Assembly (NCBI GenBank): GCA_910583835.1 | Contig: CAJTYM010000011.1 | Span: 1-64,000 of the forward strand | Direction of reading: 5' to 3' | DNA: 64,000 nucleotides | DNA from: an uncultured Lachnospiraceae bacterium | GTDB lineage: Bacteria; Bacillota; Clostridia; Lachnospirales; Lachnospiraceae | In this document: in pieces, positions 39,123-48,191 of the stretch | Position numbering within the stretch: position 1 is the stretch's first letter | Layout: each line of letters begins with the position of its first letter | Notes under the pieces: model-generated | What the model saw: only the letters and a program-made list of their open reading frames with translations | What the model was told of the DNA's origin: nothing | The model's database searches: none | Program-made: the position numbers and the translations under genes

Positions 39123-40433
39123 TCAGAGAGTATCCGCTTTTAGAGGTACGCTCTGAAAAGATAAGGTGGCGACAGCCTGAAAGACGTCGTTGCTGTAGGA
39201 GGTCTGAATCATGCCGTCATATTTTTCGGCGGCGGTCTGGGCGCTCTTCAATCCCCAGCCGTGCAGTCCGTTCTCCTCTTTTGAGGTCTTTAGCGCGCCA
39301 TTTTTTTCTATGGGTGCAGTCGTATAGCTGTTCTCTGTCTTAATGACTAACATCTGGTTGATACGGCGGATAACCAGGCGGACAAATCGCTGTTCAGGGG
39401 CTGGCACTTGCCTGGCCGCTTCTAAGGCATTATCCAGCAGGTTGCCCAAGATGGCGCAGAGGTCTGCGCTTCGCAGGTTGGTGTGGCGGGGAAATTCTAC
39501 CTGTACCTGATAGTGAATGCCATGTTCTTTGGCGGTTGCCGCCTTGCTGTTAATGAGGTAGTCTACTGTTTCGTCTCCAGTCCACACGGTATCGGTCATC
39601 TCCTGCATGGGCATCTGCAATTCATCCAGATACCGCATAGCTTCTGCTGACTTGCTATGGGAGAGCAGTTGGCGCAGCACACCGATATGGTTGTGAAAAT
39701 CATGGAACAGCTTGGCGTTGATGGCATAGGCAGCATTCAGGGCGGTGTAGTCGTGTTCCAACAATTCTGCCTGTTCAGATTTCAGCTTTGCCAGTTCTTT
39801 CTCCGTCTCGTATTGGCGGTTCATATTGAATACCAGGAGGGACATCATCAAGACAACTGCCAGAATCGTCCACATATCCAGGGTATCGTCTGCAATCGTC
39901 AGGGCATTCTGTTCGGACAAGGTTATGACTGCAAGAAATCCTGCAACAGCAATCACAGAAGCCAGACGGAAAGTCTCCTTTCCTGTCGCATTCGGGCGTT
40001 TTATGAGATACCATGTCAAAGCCGTCAGCAGCAGATGAAGCAGCCAAATCGCGATTTGCCCCTGTCCTGTCCTGGCATCAAGAAATGCGGGCGAACGGAA
40101 TAACACACCCAGCCACGCCGCAAAAAGGAATTGCCAGAATGCGGCTGCAATCTCATAAAATATGCCTACAAACAGGCTCATTCTGATATCTGCTTTTTGC
40201 AAGCGGCTGGCGCAGACCGCAATCACAAGCGTTTCCAATACCATGCGGTAAAAGTCTGGCAGTCCCATTATCGGCAATGCAGCAGAGATTACGGCCATAC
40301 CTAAGGATATGGCGGCAATGCTTTTCTTGTTCGGCTTTTGGGAAGAGAGCAGCCGGAAGATAAGAAATAAGCAGACAATGCCCCGCACCGTTCCGGCTGC
40401 AGCATTGGAACATAAGATAAGCAAATCCATCAT
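39123..40433 (-). CDS. GHKL-type sensor histidine kinase (AgrC/LytS-like)
   Basis: A 436-residue membrane sensor. About six or seven N-terminal hydrophobic helices (residues 1-205), such as VLVIAVCASRLQK-type stretches and LYLIKRP, precede a helical dimerisation region. The phosphoacceptor region is in KLFHDFHNHIGVLRQLLSHS. The ATPase domain has the N-box ILGNLLDNALEAARQV and a GWGLKSAQTAAEKYDG G-box, giving the GHKL fold. ATG 40433 is chosen, with GGGGG eight bases upstream and ATGA overlapping the response-regulator stop; the frame extends to 40448. This topology suits an integral-membrane sensor of a peptide or lipid signal, as in AgrC, but the ligand is unknown. It is encoded directly downstream of the LytTR regulator. 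Confidence 0.85.
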   Translation of the reverse strand: MMDLLILCSNAAAGTVRGIVCLFLIFRLLSSQKPNKKSIAAISLGMAVISAALPIMGLPDFYRMVLETLVIAVCASRLQKADIRMSLFVGIFYEIAAAFWQFLFAAWLGVLFRSPAFLDARTGQGQIAIWLLHLLLTALTWYLIKRPNATGKETFRLASVIAVAGFLAVITLSEQNALTIADDTLDMWTILAVVLMMSLLVFNMNRQYETEKELAKLKSEQAELLEHDYTALNAAYAINAKLFHDFHNHIGVLRQLLSHSKSAEAMRYLDELQMPMQEMTDTVWTGDETVDYLINSKAATAKEHGIHYQVQVEFPRHTNLRSADLCAILGNLLDNALEAARQVPAPEQRFVRLVIRRINQMLVIKTENSYTTAPIEKNGALKTSKEENGLHGWGLKSAQTAAEKYDGMIQTSYSNDVFQAVATLSFQSVPLKADTL

Positions 40434-41149
40434 ATATGCGTCCCCCAATAATGATTAATCTGTGCTTTTACTTCCTGCAGATGCGTGCGGCTGATAGGGA
40501 GGGAAACGCCGTTTTTGAGAATTGCCATGCCGTCTTTCACCTGCATAATGTGTATCATGTTTGCAATCGTTCCACGGTCAATAAAGATAAATTCCTCGGC
40601 GTCCAATTCCCCATAAACCTGCTGTAGGCTTTTCCGCACCTTGGATACTCCGCCGGCGGCAGCAATGCTGGCATTTTTGCCGTCCCTTTCAATGTAGTAA
40701 ATATCTTTGTAGGGAATTTTCTCCAGGCGGCTGTTAGTCTGAATCGTATAAGATTTCCCTTCTTCCAGAACAATCAGCTTAATGGCATCCTGTATGGCGC
40801 TGGGCAGACGTTTCCCAATATCATTTTTCGGTACATAGCGGAAAATGGACAATTCAAAAGCGTCTATGGCATATTCGATATGGGAGGTAATGAAAATAAT
40901 TTTCACATTCGCAAGATATGGTTTGATTTTTTCAGCAATTTCCATTCCCGTACTCCCTGGCATCTCTATATCGAGCAAAATCAAATCAAAGAAAAAACCA
41001 TCTTCCGTAATGTCATAAAGCAGGTTTTCACTGGATGTATAGGTAATAATTTCCCCCCAATTTTTGCTCTGGCTCAGGCAATTTTCTGTTATATTTTTAT
41101 GTGTAGCGACAGCATTGTCATCATCGTCGCAGATTGCTATGCGCAGCAT
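40430..41149 (-). CDS. LytTR-type response regulator (AgrA-like)
   Basis: A 239-residue regulator. The receiver domain, residues 1-125, starts MLRIAICDDDDNAVATHKNI with the acidic pocket, and LILLDIEMPGSTGMEIAEKI holds the phospho-Asp. The LytTR DNA-binding domain follows: SYTIQTNSRLEKIPYKDIYY, then ISRTHLQEVKAQINHYWG near the end. LytTR domains bind direct repeats upstream of agr-type and bacteriocin operons. ATG 41149 has GAGGTGAT upstream. The kinase start overlaps its stop by 4 bp. Together with the downstream ABC exporter genes it makes a likely signal-response unit, although no agrB/agrD genes are here. Confidence 0.88.
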   Translation of the reverse strand: MLRIAICDDDDNAVATHKNITENCLSQSKNWGEIITYTSSENLLYDITEDGFFFDLILLDIEMPGSTGMEIAEKIKPYLANVKIIFITSHIEYAIDAFELSIFRYVPKNDIGKRLPSAIQDAIKLIVLEEGKSYTIQTNSRLEKIPYKDIYYIERDGKNASIAAAGGVSKVRKSLQQVYGELDAEEFIFIDRGTIANMIHIMQVKDGMAILKNGVSLPISRTHLQEVKAQINHYWGTHI

Positions 41150-41315
41150 TTTATCACCTCATTTGCGTTGCCCATATAATTCCTGTCTCAGCTTTTCACA
41201 GATTTCAATCAGTTCTGACAGCTTCTTGCCTGTAATTATACATTGCCATTGCCCAAAATACAACTGATATGAAGCGTTAAAAAGTGAAACATAATTTAGT
41301 AAATCATATTTGACT

Positions 41316-41972
41316 AAAACATTGCAGCTATTGGTTGATAAATACAAAGACAGTTCGCAATTAATGCTGATTTTTTGCGGTTCTTCTATGTCTTATATGG
41401 AAGACTACGTGCTGGCATACAAAGCTCCTTTTTATGGCAGACGAACAGCCCAGATGAAGATATTGCCTTTTGATTTTGCGGATACCTGCCGATATTTCAA
41501 GAATTTTTCTGCAGAGGACAAAGCCCTGGTTTATGGAATCGTTGGAGGTACGCCGCAATATCTTTTGCAGATGGATGATAAACTGAATGTGGAAGATAAC
41601 ATTAAGAATACTTTTTTGAATCCAACATCTTCGCTTTTTGAAGAGCCAGAGAATCTGCTGAAGCAAGAGGTACGGGAACCAGCGCTTTATAATGCTATTA
41701 TTACAGCTATTGCAACTGGCTCATCCCGCATGGCGGAGATTTCAAGCAAAGTAGGCGAGAGCACCAGCGTTTGCGCCACCTATGTGAAAAATTTGATATC
41801 CTTAGGTATCATCCGAAAGGAAACGCCTTATGGGGAAAAGGAATCGCGGAAATCGCTTTACGCCATTGAAGATAATATGTTCCGTTTCTGGTATCGGTTT
41901 GTTCCTGGGAATCATTCGATGATTGCCCGCGGGGCTGCTGAACTTGTGTATAAGCGGCTGGAGCCGCAGTTG
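41316..41972 (+). pseudogene. C-terminal remnant of a DUF234/AAA ATPase
   Basis: The frame matches the C-terminal half of clostridial DUF234-type AAA ATPases: LIFCGSSMSYMEDYVLAYKA, then PFYGRRTAQMKILPFDFADT and ALYNAIITAIATGSSRMAEI with the wHTH-like end. The Walker A and B parts that should precede it are absent, and there is no proper start. At the right the frame continues antisense into the LacI gene end, so the natural C-terminus is lost. Such ATPases are often linked to a nuclease in accessory regions; only this part survives. Confidence 0.75.
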
Positions 41973-42989
41973 TTAATTTCCTATTTTGGCACAGCTTTTG
42001 CGTTCCACCAGATGATGCGGAACGATAATCTTGGTCGGCAGCAGAGAAGGGTTCTCAATATGGTTGATAATCTGCGAGGCAGCTTCAAAGCCGAGCTGAC
42101 GGGAATTGATATCAATGGAGGTCAGCGGCGGGGAGGTCAGCCTGGCTGCAATGGAATTGTTGAAAGATACAATTGACAAATCCTCAGGAATCCGCAGATT
42201 CATCTGCGATGCAGTATGTGCCAGCACCAACGCGTGAATATCATCGTTAGCAATAAAAGCCGTCGGACGTTCTTCCATGGAGAGCGTCTTTTTTAACTCC
42301 TCCGAATCCTCGTAAGGAATGTAAGGAATTTCAATATAATATTCCGGGCGGAAAGGAATATTCTGTTCCGTCAGCGCTAAAATATATCCTGATTTGCGGT
42401 CCGCAGAGAAAATGCGGGCGCTGTCGCAGCCGAGATAGGCGATGCGCGTATGTCCCAGGGAAATCAGGTAGGAGGTGGCGTCTCTTGCCGCCTGTATGTT
42501 GTCGTTGTCAATATAAATGGTATCCTGGATATATTTGTCGGCTTTCCCGATGATGACAAACTGAATGCCTTCCCCATAGAGATAGTCGACAATCGGGTCT
42601 TGGCGGGAGGAGTAGAGAAGGATGATGCCGTCCAACCGCTCCTCTTTTGACATCTGGCGGATACATTGCAAGATTTCATCCGTGGAAGCGCCGGTGATAA
42701 AGGTGGTAAAATATTGTTTCTGGTTGCAGAATTGGCTGATGCCGCGCATTGTTTCCAGGAAGAAAGAGTTCTCGTAGGTATCTTTTTCGGAAACGGGCAG
42801 GACAATCCCGATAGTCTTTGTGTTGGGGGCAACAATCGGGGTGTTGGGTTCATAGCCAAGCTCCTGCATGGCTTTTCTTACTTTTTCTTTGGTCTGTTCA
42901 CTGATGGATGGGTGGTTGGTGCAGGTACGCGATACTGTGGAGGGCGATACGCCGGCCAACTGTGCCACTTCTTTGATTGTTATGCTCAT
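41973..42989 (-). CDS. malR: LacI-family regulator, probable maltose repressor
   Basis: A 338-residue regulator. The N-terminal LacI HTH is MSITIKEVAQLAGVSPSTVS, followed by RTCTNHPSISEQTKEKVRKA. The periplasmic-binding-protein-like ligand domain runs from TIGIVLPVSEKDTYENSFFL to the end. The gene is divergent from the PTS/maltose genes at 43466, and the shared region holds direct repeats, a promoter and a cre-like site. This makes it the likely local repressor, as MalR is in other Firmicutes. The maltose identity comes from the neighbours, not from its binding residues. ATG 42989 is the first start. Its end meets a decayed ATPase gene on the opposite strand. Confidence 0.8.
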   Translation of the reverse strand: MSITIKEVAQLAGVSPSTVSRTCTNHPSISEQTKEKVRKAMQELGYEPNTPIVAPNTKTIGIVLPVSEKDTYENSFFLETMRGISQFCNQKQYFTTFITGASTDEILQCIRQMSKEERLDGIILLYSSRQDPIVDYLYGEGIQFVIIGKADKYIQDTIYIDNDNIQAARDATSYLISLGHTRIAYLGCDSARIFSADRKSGYILALTEQNIPFRPEYYIEIPYIPYEDSEELKKTLSMEERPTAFIANDDIHALVLAHTASQMNLRIPEDLSIVSFNNSIAARLTSPPLTSIDINSRQLGFEAASQIINHIENPSLLPTKIIVPHHLVERKSCAKIGN

Positions 42990-43225
42990 AATATGTTCCT
43001 TATCCTCAAATCAGATATTTTACGCACAAAAAATGCTTTCTGTGCGCAATATGTTTCATACTTAGTATAAGAAATGTTGCGGCAAAAGTCAATGTAATGA
43101 AGAGTTGAGATTTCTCTATTTTGTGCAAGATGTCTGTGCTGCCCAAGGCAGCAAGACCTTTTGGTACGAAAACAATCAGGCAATTATAGAAATTGGGAAA
43201 CTAAAAATCTAGAAACAAAAATTTA

Positions 43226-43295
43226 CAAATTGTGCAAAACAGTGCAAAAGATAGCGCAATATAACGCAAATTATCAATGCAAATTGTGCAAAACA
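43226..43295. promoter_or_regulatory. Direct repeats in the LacI/PTS intergenic region
   Basis: CAAATTGTGCAAAACA occurs perfectly at 43226-43241 and 43280-43295, 54 bp apart, with further partial TTGTGCAA and TGCAAA copies between and around them. The repeats are candidate binding sites for the divergent LacI-family protein. The rest of 42990-43225 is AT-rich and holds no recognised element. Confidence 0.45.
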
Positions 43296-43325
43296 TAGAA
43301 AGTAACATGCGAAAGAAAAGAAGTA

Positions 43326-43354
43326 TTGATAAAAATGTGAAAACGCGATATATT
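43326..43354 (+). promoter_or_regulatory. PTS operon promoter with a cre-like site
   Basis: TTGATA (43326-43331) and TATATT (43349-43354) have a 17-bp spacer. TGAAAACGCGATAT (43338-43351) fits the catabolite-responsive element pattern at 12 of 14 positions and covers the -10 box, so CcpA could repress this promoter. It lies about 110 bp before the PTS start. Confidence 0.55.
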
Positions 43355-43465
43355 TGATATATAAAGAAAAACGGAGTGCAATACAAATGCAAATAATCAT
43401 GCAAAGAAATATAAAAATTGCATGAAAATATAAATTATTACAAAAAAGGACAGGAGGAAGGAAAA

Positions 43466-45712
43466 ATGGGAGAAATTAAGATTTTATCTCCGCTGAATGG
43501 CAAGGCAATCCCGATAGAACAAGTTCCGGATGACGTCTTTGCCGAGAAGATTATGGGAGATGGAGTGGCAGTTATGCCCACAGATGGCGCAATCTACAGT
43601 CCGGTGGATGGAACCGTCGCCACGGTAGCTGAGACCCTTCATGCGTATGGGTTTGAGTCGGAGGACGGCGTGGAAATGCTGGTGCATTTTGGTCTGGAGA
43701 CAGTAGCTCTTGGGGGAAAAGGTTTTACCTCGCATGTACAGGAGGGTGATAAGGTAAAAGCTGGACAATTAGTTGCCGAAGCGGACATGGAATTTTTGAA
43801 AGCCCAGGGAATCAATACGGTAACGCCGGTGGTAATCTGCGATGGCGCAGATGATGAGGAACTGGAATTTACCTATGGCGAAGTGAAAGCAGGGGATGTG
43901 CTTGTAAAGAGTGGCGCGGCTGCTTCGGCGGGTGAACAGACATCGAATGCGGAGGACAGAAAAGAGCAAAAAACGACAGAAAGCAGTCAAGGCAAAGAGG
44001 GGAATAAACAGACAGAAAGCGTCAAAGATAAGGATGAGCATAAACAGGCGGCAGAGGAAACGCCCAAGAAGAAAAAGAAGCTTGCAATCAATTTTGACTT
44101 TTTGCAGAAATTAGGGAAAGTGTTGATGACCGTGATTGCCGTGATGCCAGCGGCCGGTTTGATGATCAGTATTGGAAATCTGATTGTCATTGCCGGAGGA
44201 GATGCCGAAATCGTGCATACTGTGGGCAATACGATTGCAGAGATTGGCTGGGCAATCATCAATAACCTGCATATTCTGTTTGCAGCGGCTATTGGCGGTT
44301 CCTGGGCAAAGGAGCGGGCTGGCGGTGCATTTGCAGCAGTCATTTCCTTTGTGCTGATTAATAAAGTTACGGGCGTTGTATTTGGCGTGACAGCAGATAT
44401 GCTGAATTCTGCGGACGCCGTCACGTATACCTTGTTTGGACAGGAGATTCCGGTGGCAGATTATTTTGTTAACGTGCTCAATGCGCCTGCTTTGAATATG
44501 GGTGTGTTTGTAGGTATCATTGCCGGGTTTGTAGGGGCAATCGCCTATAATAAGTATTATAATTTCCGTAAGCTTCCCGATGCGCTATCGTTCTTTAACG
44601 GCAAACGTTTCGTGCCGTTGGTGGTTATATTTTACTCTACGGTCACAGCGTTGGTGCTGAGCGTAATCTGGCCGGTTGTGCAGACCGGAATTAACAACTT
44701 TGGTATCTGGATTGCCAATTCTTCCGATACCTCGCCGGTTTTGGCGCCGTTTATCTATGGAACGCTGGAGCGTCTGCTGCTTCCGTTTGGACTGCATCAT
44801 ATGCTGACGATTCCCATGAATTATACGTCTTTTGGCGGTACTTATACCGTGCTTACCGGGGCAAATGCGGGTACGCAGGTATTTGGGCAGGACCCCTTGT
44901 GGCTGGCTTGGGTCACAGATTTGATTAACTTCAAAGACGCCGGGGATATGGCGGCTTACAATGAACTTCTCACAACCGTGACACCGGCGCGTTTTAAGGT
45001 TGGGCAGATGATAGGGGCTACCGGTCTTTTGATGGGATTTGCGCTGGCAATGTACCGCCGCGTGGAGCCAGAGAGAAAGAAGCAGTATAAATCCGTATTT
45101 ATCTCTATTGTGGCAGCCGTATTCCTGACAGGCGTTACGGAGCCGTTGGAGTTCATGTTCATGTTTGCGGCATTGCCGTTATACATTATTTATGCTATTT
45201 TGCAAGGGCTGGCGTTTGCTTTGGCTGGCGTTTTCGACCTCCGTCTCCATTCCTTTGGAAATCTGGAATTTATCACGCGGATTCCCATGTCGTTGAAAGC
45301 GGGGCTTGGCGGAGATATCATAAACTTTATTATCAGCGTAGTGGTATTTTTTGCGATTGGGTATGTGGTCGCGTATTTTATGATTGGCAAGTTTAAGTAT
45401 GCCACACCGGGACGTTTGGGCAATTACCTTGATGAGGAGGAAACTGGTGAGGGCGGTGCGAAACCTTCCGCAGGCGGAAGCGAACAGGCAGAGCAGATTA
45501 TTGCCCTGCTCGGCGGAAGGGAAAATATTACGCTGGTAGACGCCTGTATGACGCGGCTGCGCGTGACGGTCAAAGATGTAAACAAGGTAGCGGAGCTTCC
45601 AGAGTGGAAAGCACAGGGAGCTATGGGGCTGATAAAGAAAGATAACGGTATCCAGGCGGTGTATGGGCCGAAAGCGGATGTTTTGAAATCAGATATTAAC
45701 GATATTTTATAG
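43466..45712 (+). CDS. malT: PTS transporter fusion IIA-IIC-IIB of the glucose/maltose family
   Basis: A 748-residue permease that takes up and phosphorylates its sugar. The domain order is IIA (residues 1-150, with ILSPLNGKAIPIEQVPDDVF and active His74 in MLVHFGLETVALG), then a Lys/Glu/Ser-rich linker (residues 150-205). The membrane IIC follows, LINKVTGVVFGVTADMLNSA to about residue 660, and finally IIB with phospho-Cys694 in ITLVDACMTRLRVTV. The family is glucose/glucoside (GPTS); maltose is inferred from malQ and mapP downstream. ATG 43466 has GGAGGAAGG upstream; the frame reaches 43418 but lacks a site there. It is the first gene of the cassette, and its promoter is adjacent. Confidence 0.87.
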   Translation: MGEIKILSPLNGKAIPIEQVPDDVFAEKIMGDGVAVMPTDGAIYSPVDGTVATVAETLHAYGFESEDGVEMLVHFGLETVALGGKGFTSHVQEGDKVKAGQLVAEADMEFLKAQGINTVTPVVICDGADDEELEFTYGEVKAGDVLVKSGAAASAGEQTSNAEDRKEQKTTESSQGKEGNKQTESVKDKDEHKQAAEETPKKKKKLAINFDFLQKLGKVLMTVIAVMPAAGLMISIGNLIVIAGGDAEIVHTVGNTIAEIGWAIINNLHILFAAAIGGSWAKERAGGAFAAVISFVLINKVTGVVFGVTADMLNSADAVTYTLFGQEIPVADYFVNVLNAPALNMGVFVGIIAGFVGAIAYNKYYNFRKLPDALSFFNGKRFVPLVVIFYSTVTALVLSVIWPVVQTGINNFGIWIANSSDTSPVLAPFIYGTLERLLLPFGLHHMLTIPMNYTSFGGTYTVLTGANAGTQVFGQDPLWLAWVTDLINFKDAGDMAAYNELLTTVTPARFKVGQMIGATGLLMGFALAMYRRVEPERKKQYKSVFISIVAAVFLTGVTEPLEFMFMFAALPLYIIYAILQGLAFALAGVFDLRLHSFGNLEFITRIPMSLKAGLGGDIINFIISVVVFFAIGYVVAYFMIGKFKYATPGRLGNYLDEEETGEGGAKPSAGGSEQAEQIIALLGGRENITLVDACMTRLRVTVKDVNKVAELPEWKAQGAMGLIKKDNGIQAVYGPKADVLKSDINDIL

Positions 45713-45749
45713 TGACAGTTCAGCCAGCCGCAATGAAGAGGAAAATAAT

Positions 45750-46598
45750 ATGAAAATCATGACATTAAATGCGCACAGCCATGGTGTGGATATGCCGATA
45801 AGCGTATTCCATAAAAATCTTGATAATTTGGCAGATTGTATTGTGCAGCAGCAGATTGATGTGGTTGCCTTGCAGGAGGTATGCCAGACACAGGGCGCAA
45901 AGATTGTTAAGGAAGAAGAAATTCATGGCTTTGTAACGGTAGGTAAGGGGACGGTTATCCGGCAGGATAATTATGTGTGGCAGCTTATGCATAGGCTGGA
46001 GCAAAAGGGTTGCCGGTATAGCTGGACCTGGGTCGGCATAAAAACAGGATATGGGATATTTGATGAGGGGCTTGCTGTAATCAGCAGGTTCCCCATCGAA
46101 CATGCGGAAACGTATTATCTTTCCCATTCCCAGGATTACCAGAACTGGAAGACGAGAAAAGCAATTGCGGCAGATATCCGTATCGGAATGCAGAAGATTT
46201 GTGTTGTTTGTACTCATCTGGGCTGGTGGGAGGATGAGGAAGAACCATTTGCCGGGCAGATGGACCAGCTGCAAAAAGCGTTGTCTGCCAAAGAAGGAAA
46301 CATTTTTCTGATGGGTGATTTTAACAGTCCGGCAAATGAGAGGAATACAGGATATGATTATGTGAAAAGCTATGGATGGCTGGACACCTGGCTGCTTGCC
46401 GGACATGGCGGACATGAGGTTACGGTTCCGGGAAAGATTGATGGCTGGAGCGAGGAAGCGGAACAGGGATTGTGCATTGATTATATCTGGTCCAATTATC
46501 CAGTAAATGTTGCAGCTTCCCGAATCGTATTTTCCGGGAAAGAGGAGCCGGTGATTTCGGACCATTTTGGAATTTTAGCAGAAATCTGTGAAAAATGA
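45750..46598 (+). CDS. mapP: Probable maltose-6'-phosphate phosphatase (EEP family)
   Basis: A 282-residue member of the endonuclease/exonuclease/phosphatase superfamily. It starts MKIMTLNAHSHGVDMPISVF, with Glu43 in VALQEVCQTQ. The catalytic MGDFNSPAN has Asp190 and Asn192, and ISDHFGILAEI carries Asp271-His272. All metal and catalytic residues are present. In Enterococcus, MapP, an EEP-family protein, dephosphorylates maltose 6'-phosphate made by the maltose PTS and thereby feeds maltose to non-phospho enzymes. Here it lies between a maltose-type PTS and malQ, exactly that arrangement, so this function is the best inference. A DNA nuclease role is less likely. ATG 45750 has GAGG upstream; ATG 45759 is possible. 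Confidence 0.8.
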   Translation: MKIMTLNAHSHGVDMPISVFHKNLDNLADCIVQQQIDVVALQEVCQTQGAKIVKEEEIHGFVTVGKGTVIRQDNYVWQLMHRLEQKGCRYSWTWVGIKTGYGIFDEGLAVISRFPIEHAETYYLSHSQDYQNWKTRKAIAADIRIGMQKICVVCTHLGWWEDEEEPFAGQMDQLQKALSAKEGNIFLMGDFNSPANERNTGYDYVKSYGWLDTWLLAGHGGHEVTVPGKIDGWSEEAEQGLCIDYIWSNYPVNVAASRIVFSGKEEPVISDHFGILAEICEK

Positions 46599-46615
46599 GG
46601 AAGCGAGGAAGAAGA

Positions 46616-48136
46616 ATGAGAAAAAGCGGGATTTTACTTCCGATTAGCAGCCTGCCGTCTGCGTATGGGATTGGCTGCTTTTCCAAAGAGGCATACGAGT
46701 GGGTGGATTTTCTGAAAAAGACCGGGCAGAGCTGTTGGCAGATTCTTCCGCTGGGCCCGATTGGATATGGGGATTCCCCATACCAGTCTTTTTCATCCTT
46801 TGCCGGCAACCCTTACTATATCAGCCTGCAGAAGCTGGTATCTTATGGATGGCTGACAGAGGAGGAATGTGAAGAGGCAGAATGGGGGGAAGAGGAACGG
46901 TATGTGGATTACGGTCTGTTGTATGAGAACAGATTTGCCATGTTGCGGAAAGCCTTTGGGAGAAGCGGGATTGAGGAAAATGCGCAGTTCCTGAAATTTC
47001 GGGAAGAAGAGAAAGAGTGGCTGAACGATTATGCATTGTTTATGGCATTGAAGGAAGAAAATGACGGAAAGCCTTGGACTTTGTGGGAAGAAGATGTAAA
47101 ATACAGGAAAGAAGAGGCTTTAAGGGAAAAGGAAAAAGAACTTGCGCAGGAGATTTGCTATCATAAATTTCTGCAGTTTGAGTTCTATCGTCAATGGCTG
47201 CAATTAAAGAGTTATGCGAACAGCCAGGGTGTGGAAATCATTGGCGATATTCCAATCTATGTGTCTATGGACAGCGCCGATGCCTGGGCGGGCAAAGAGT
47301 TATTCCAATTTGATGAACATGCCAAGCCCAAAGCGGTTGCCGGCTGCCCGCCGGACGGTTTCTCAGCCGTGGGGCAGCTGTGGGGGAACCCGCTGTATGA
47401 TTGGGATTACCATCGCGCCAGCGGATTTGCCTGGTGGATGCGGCGGCTTCAGTTTTGCTTTCGCATGTATGACGTGGTACGGATAGACCATTTCCGTGGA
47501 TTCGATGAGTATTATGCGATTCCCTATGGCGCAGCAGACGCCAGGGAAGGAAAATGGCAAAAAGGACCGGGGATTGCCTTGTTTGAGAAAGTGCAGCAGG
47601 TGTTTGGCAAGCGGGAAATCATTGCCGAGGATTTGGGCTATGTGACGGATTCCGTGCGTAAGCTGGTGGCGGACAGCGGCTACCCAGGCATGAAAGTGCT
47701 GGAATTTGCCTTTGATTCCAGGGATTCAGGAAATGCCAATGATTATCTGCCGTATAATTATGACAGAAACAGCGTGGTTTACACTGGGACGCATGACAAC
47801 GAGACGATTAGCGGATGGTTCTGTGAAGGGCTCAAAGAGGAAGAACGGCAGGGGGTAAGGGAATATCTTTGTGATTTTAAGAGCAAGGATGAGGAGATGT
47901 ATTATCCTCTGGTATGCGCGGCGATGGCAAGCGTGTCTAAGCTGTGTGTGATACCGCTGCAGGATTGGCTGGGCTATGACAACCGCGCGAGGATGAACGT
48001 GCCCTCCACCACAGGGGAGAACTGGCGTTGGCGGGTAAAGAAGGAAGAACTGACCGAAGAATTGGCAGAGAAAATTCATGCGGCAGTAAAACGGTATGGC
48101 AGAGAGCATAGGCAGCCTGGCGCAGTCGCCGGGTGA
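46616..48136 (+). CDS. malQ: 4-alpha-glucanotransferase (amylomaltase)
   Basis: A 506-residue GH77 enzyme that moves glucan segments between maltose and longer maltodextrins. The start is SGILLPISSLPSAYGIGCFS. The catalytic trio is visible: nucleophile Asp in VVRIDHFRGF, acid Glu in EIIAEDLGYVTDSVRKLV, and the third Asp in TGTHDNETISGWF. Conserved QSCWQILPLGPIGYGDSPYQ near the start is typical. Its length is usual. ATG 46616 has GAGG upstream; an ATG at 46595 precedes that site. It begins 17 bp after mapP and would handle the maltose that MapP releases. Confidence 0.93.
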   Translation: MRKSGILLPISSLPSAYGIGCFSKEAYEWVDFLKKTGQSCWQILPLGPIGYGDSPYQSFSSFAGNPYYISLQKLVSYGWLTEEECEEAEWGEEERYVDYGLLYENRFAMLRKAFGRSGIEENAQFLKFREEEKEWLNDYALFMALKEENDGKPWTLWEEDVKYRKEEALREKEKELAQEICYHKFLQFEFYRQWLQLKSYANSQGVEIIGDIPIYVSMDSADAWAGKELFQFDEHAKPKAVAGCPPDGFSAVGQLWGNPLYDWDYHRASGFAWWMRRLQFCFRMYDVVRIDHFRGFDEYYAIPYGAADAREGKWQKGPGIALFEKVQQVFGKREIIAEDLGYVTDSVRKLVADSGYPGMKVLEFAFDSRDSGNANDYLPYNYDRNSVVYTGTHDNETISGWFCEGLKEEERQGVREYLCDFKSKDEEMYYPLVCAAMASVSKLCVIPLQDWLGYDNRARMNVPSTTGENWRWRVKKEELTEELAEKIHAAVKRYGREHRQPGAVAG

Positions 48137-48191
48137 CAGATATCTCATTGTAGTTGTTTTGGGGAAAGGATAAGCAGCGGAGGTGCAGGTT

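Noticed and set aside
41159..41347. Small minus-strand frame beside the LytTR regulator gene
   Set aside because: It overlaps the decayed ATPase piece, has no ribosome site at its ATG and matches no family. The part from 41159 to about 41300 could be a remnant, but nothing supports a gene.
41973..42176. Extension of the DUF234-type frame past 41972
   Set aside because: It runs antisense to the well-supported LacI-family gene and loses similarity to the ATPase family there.
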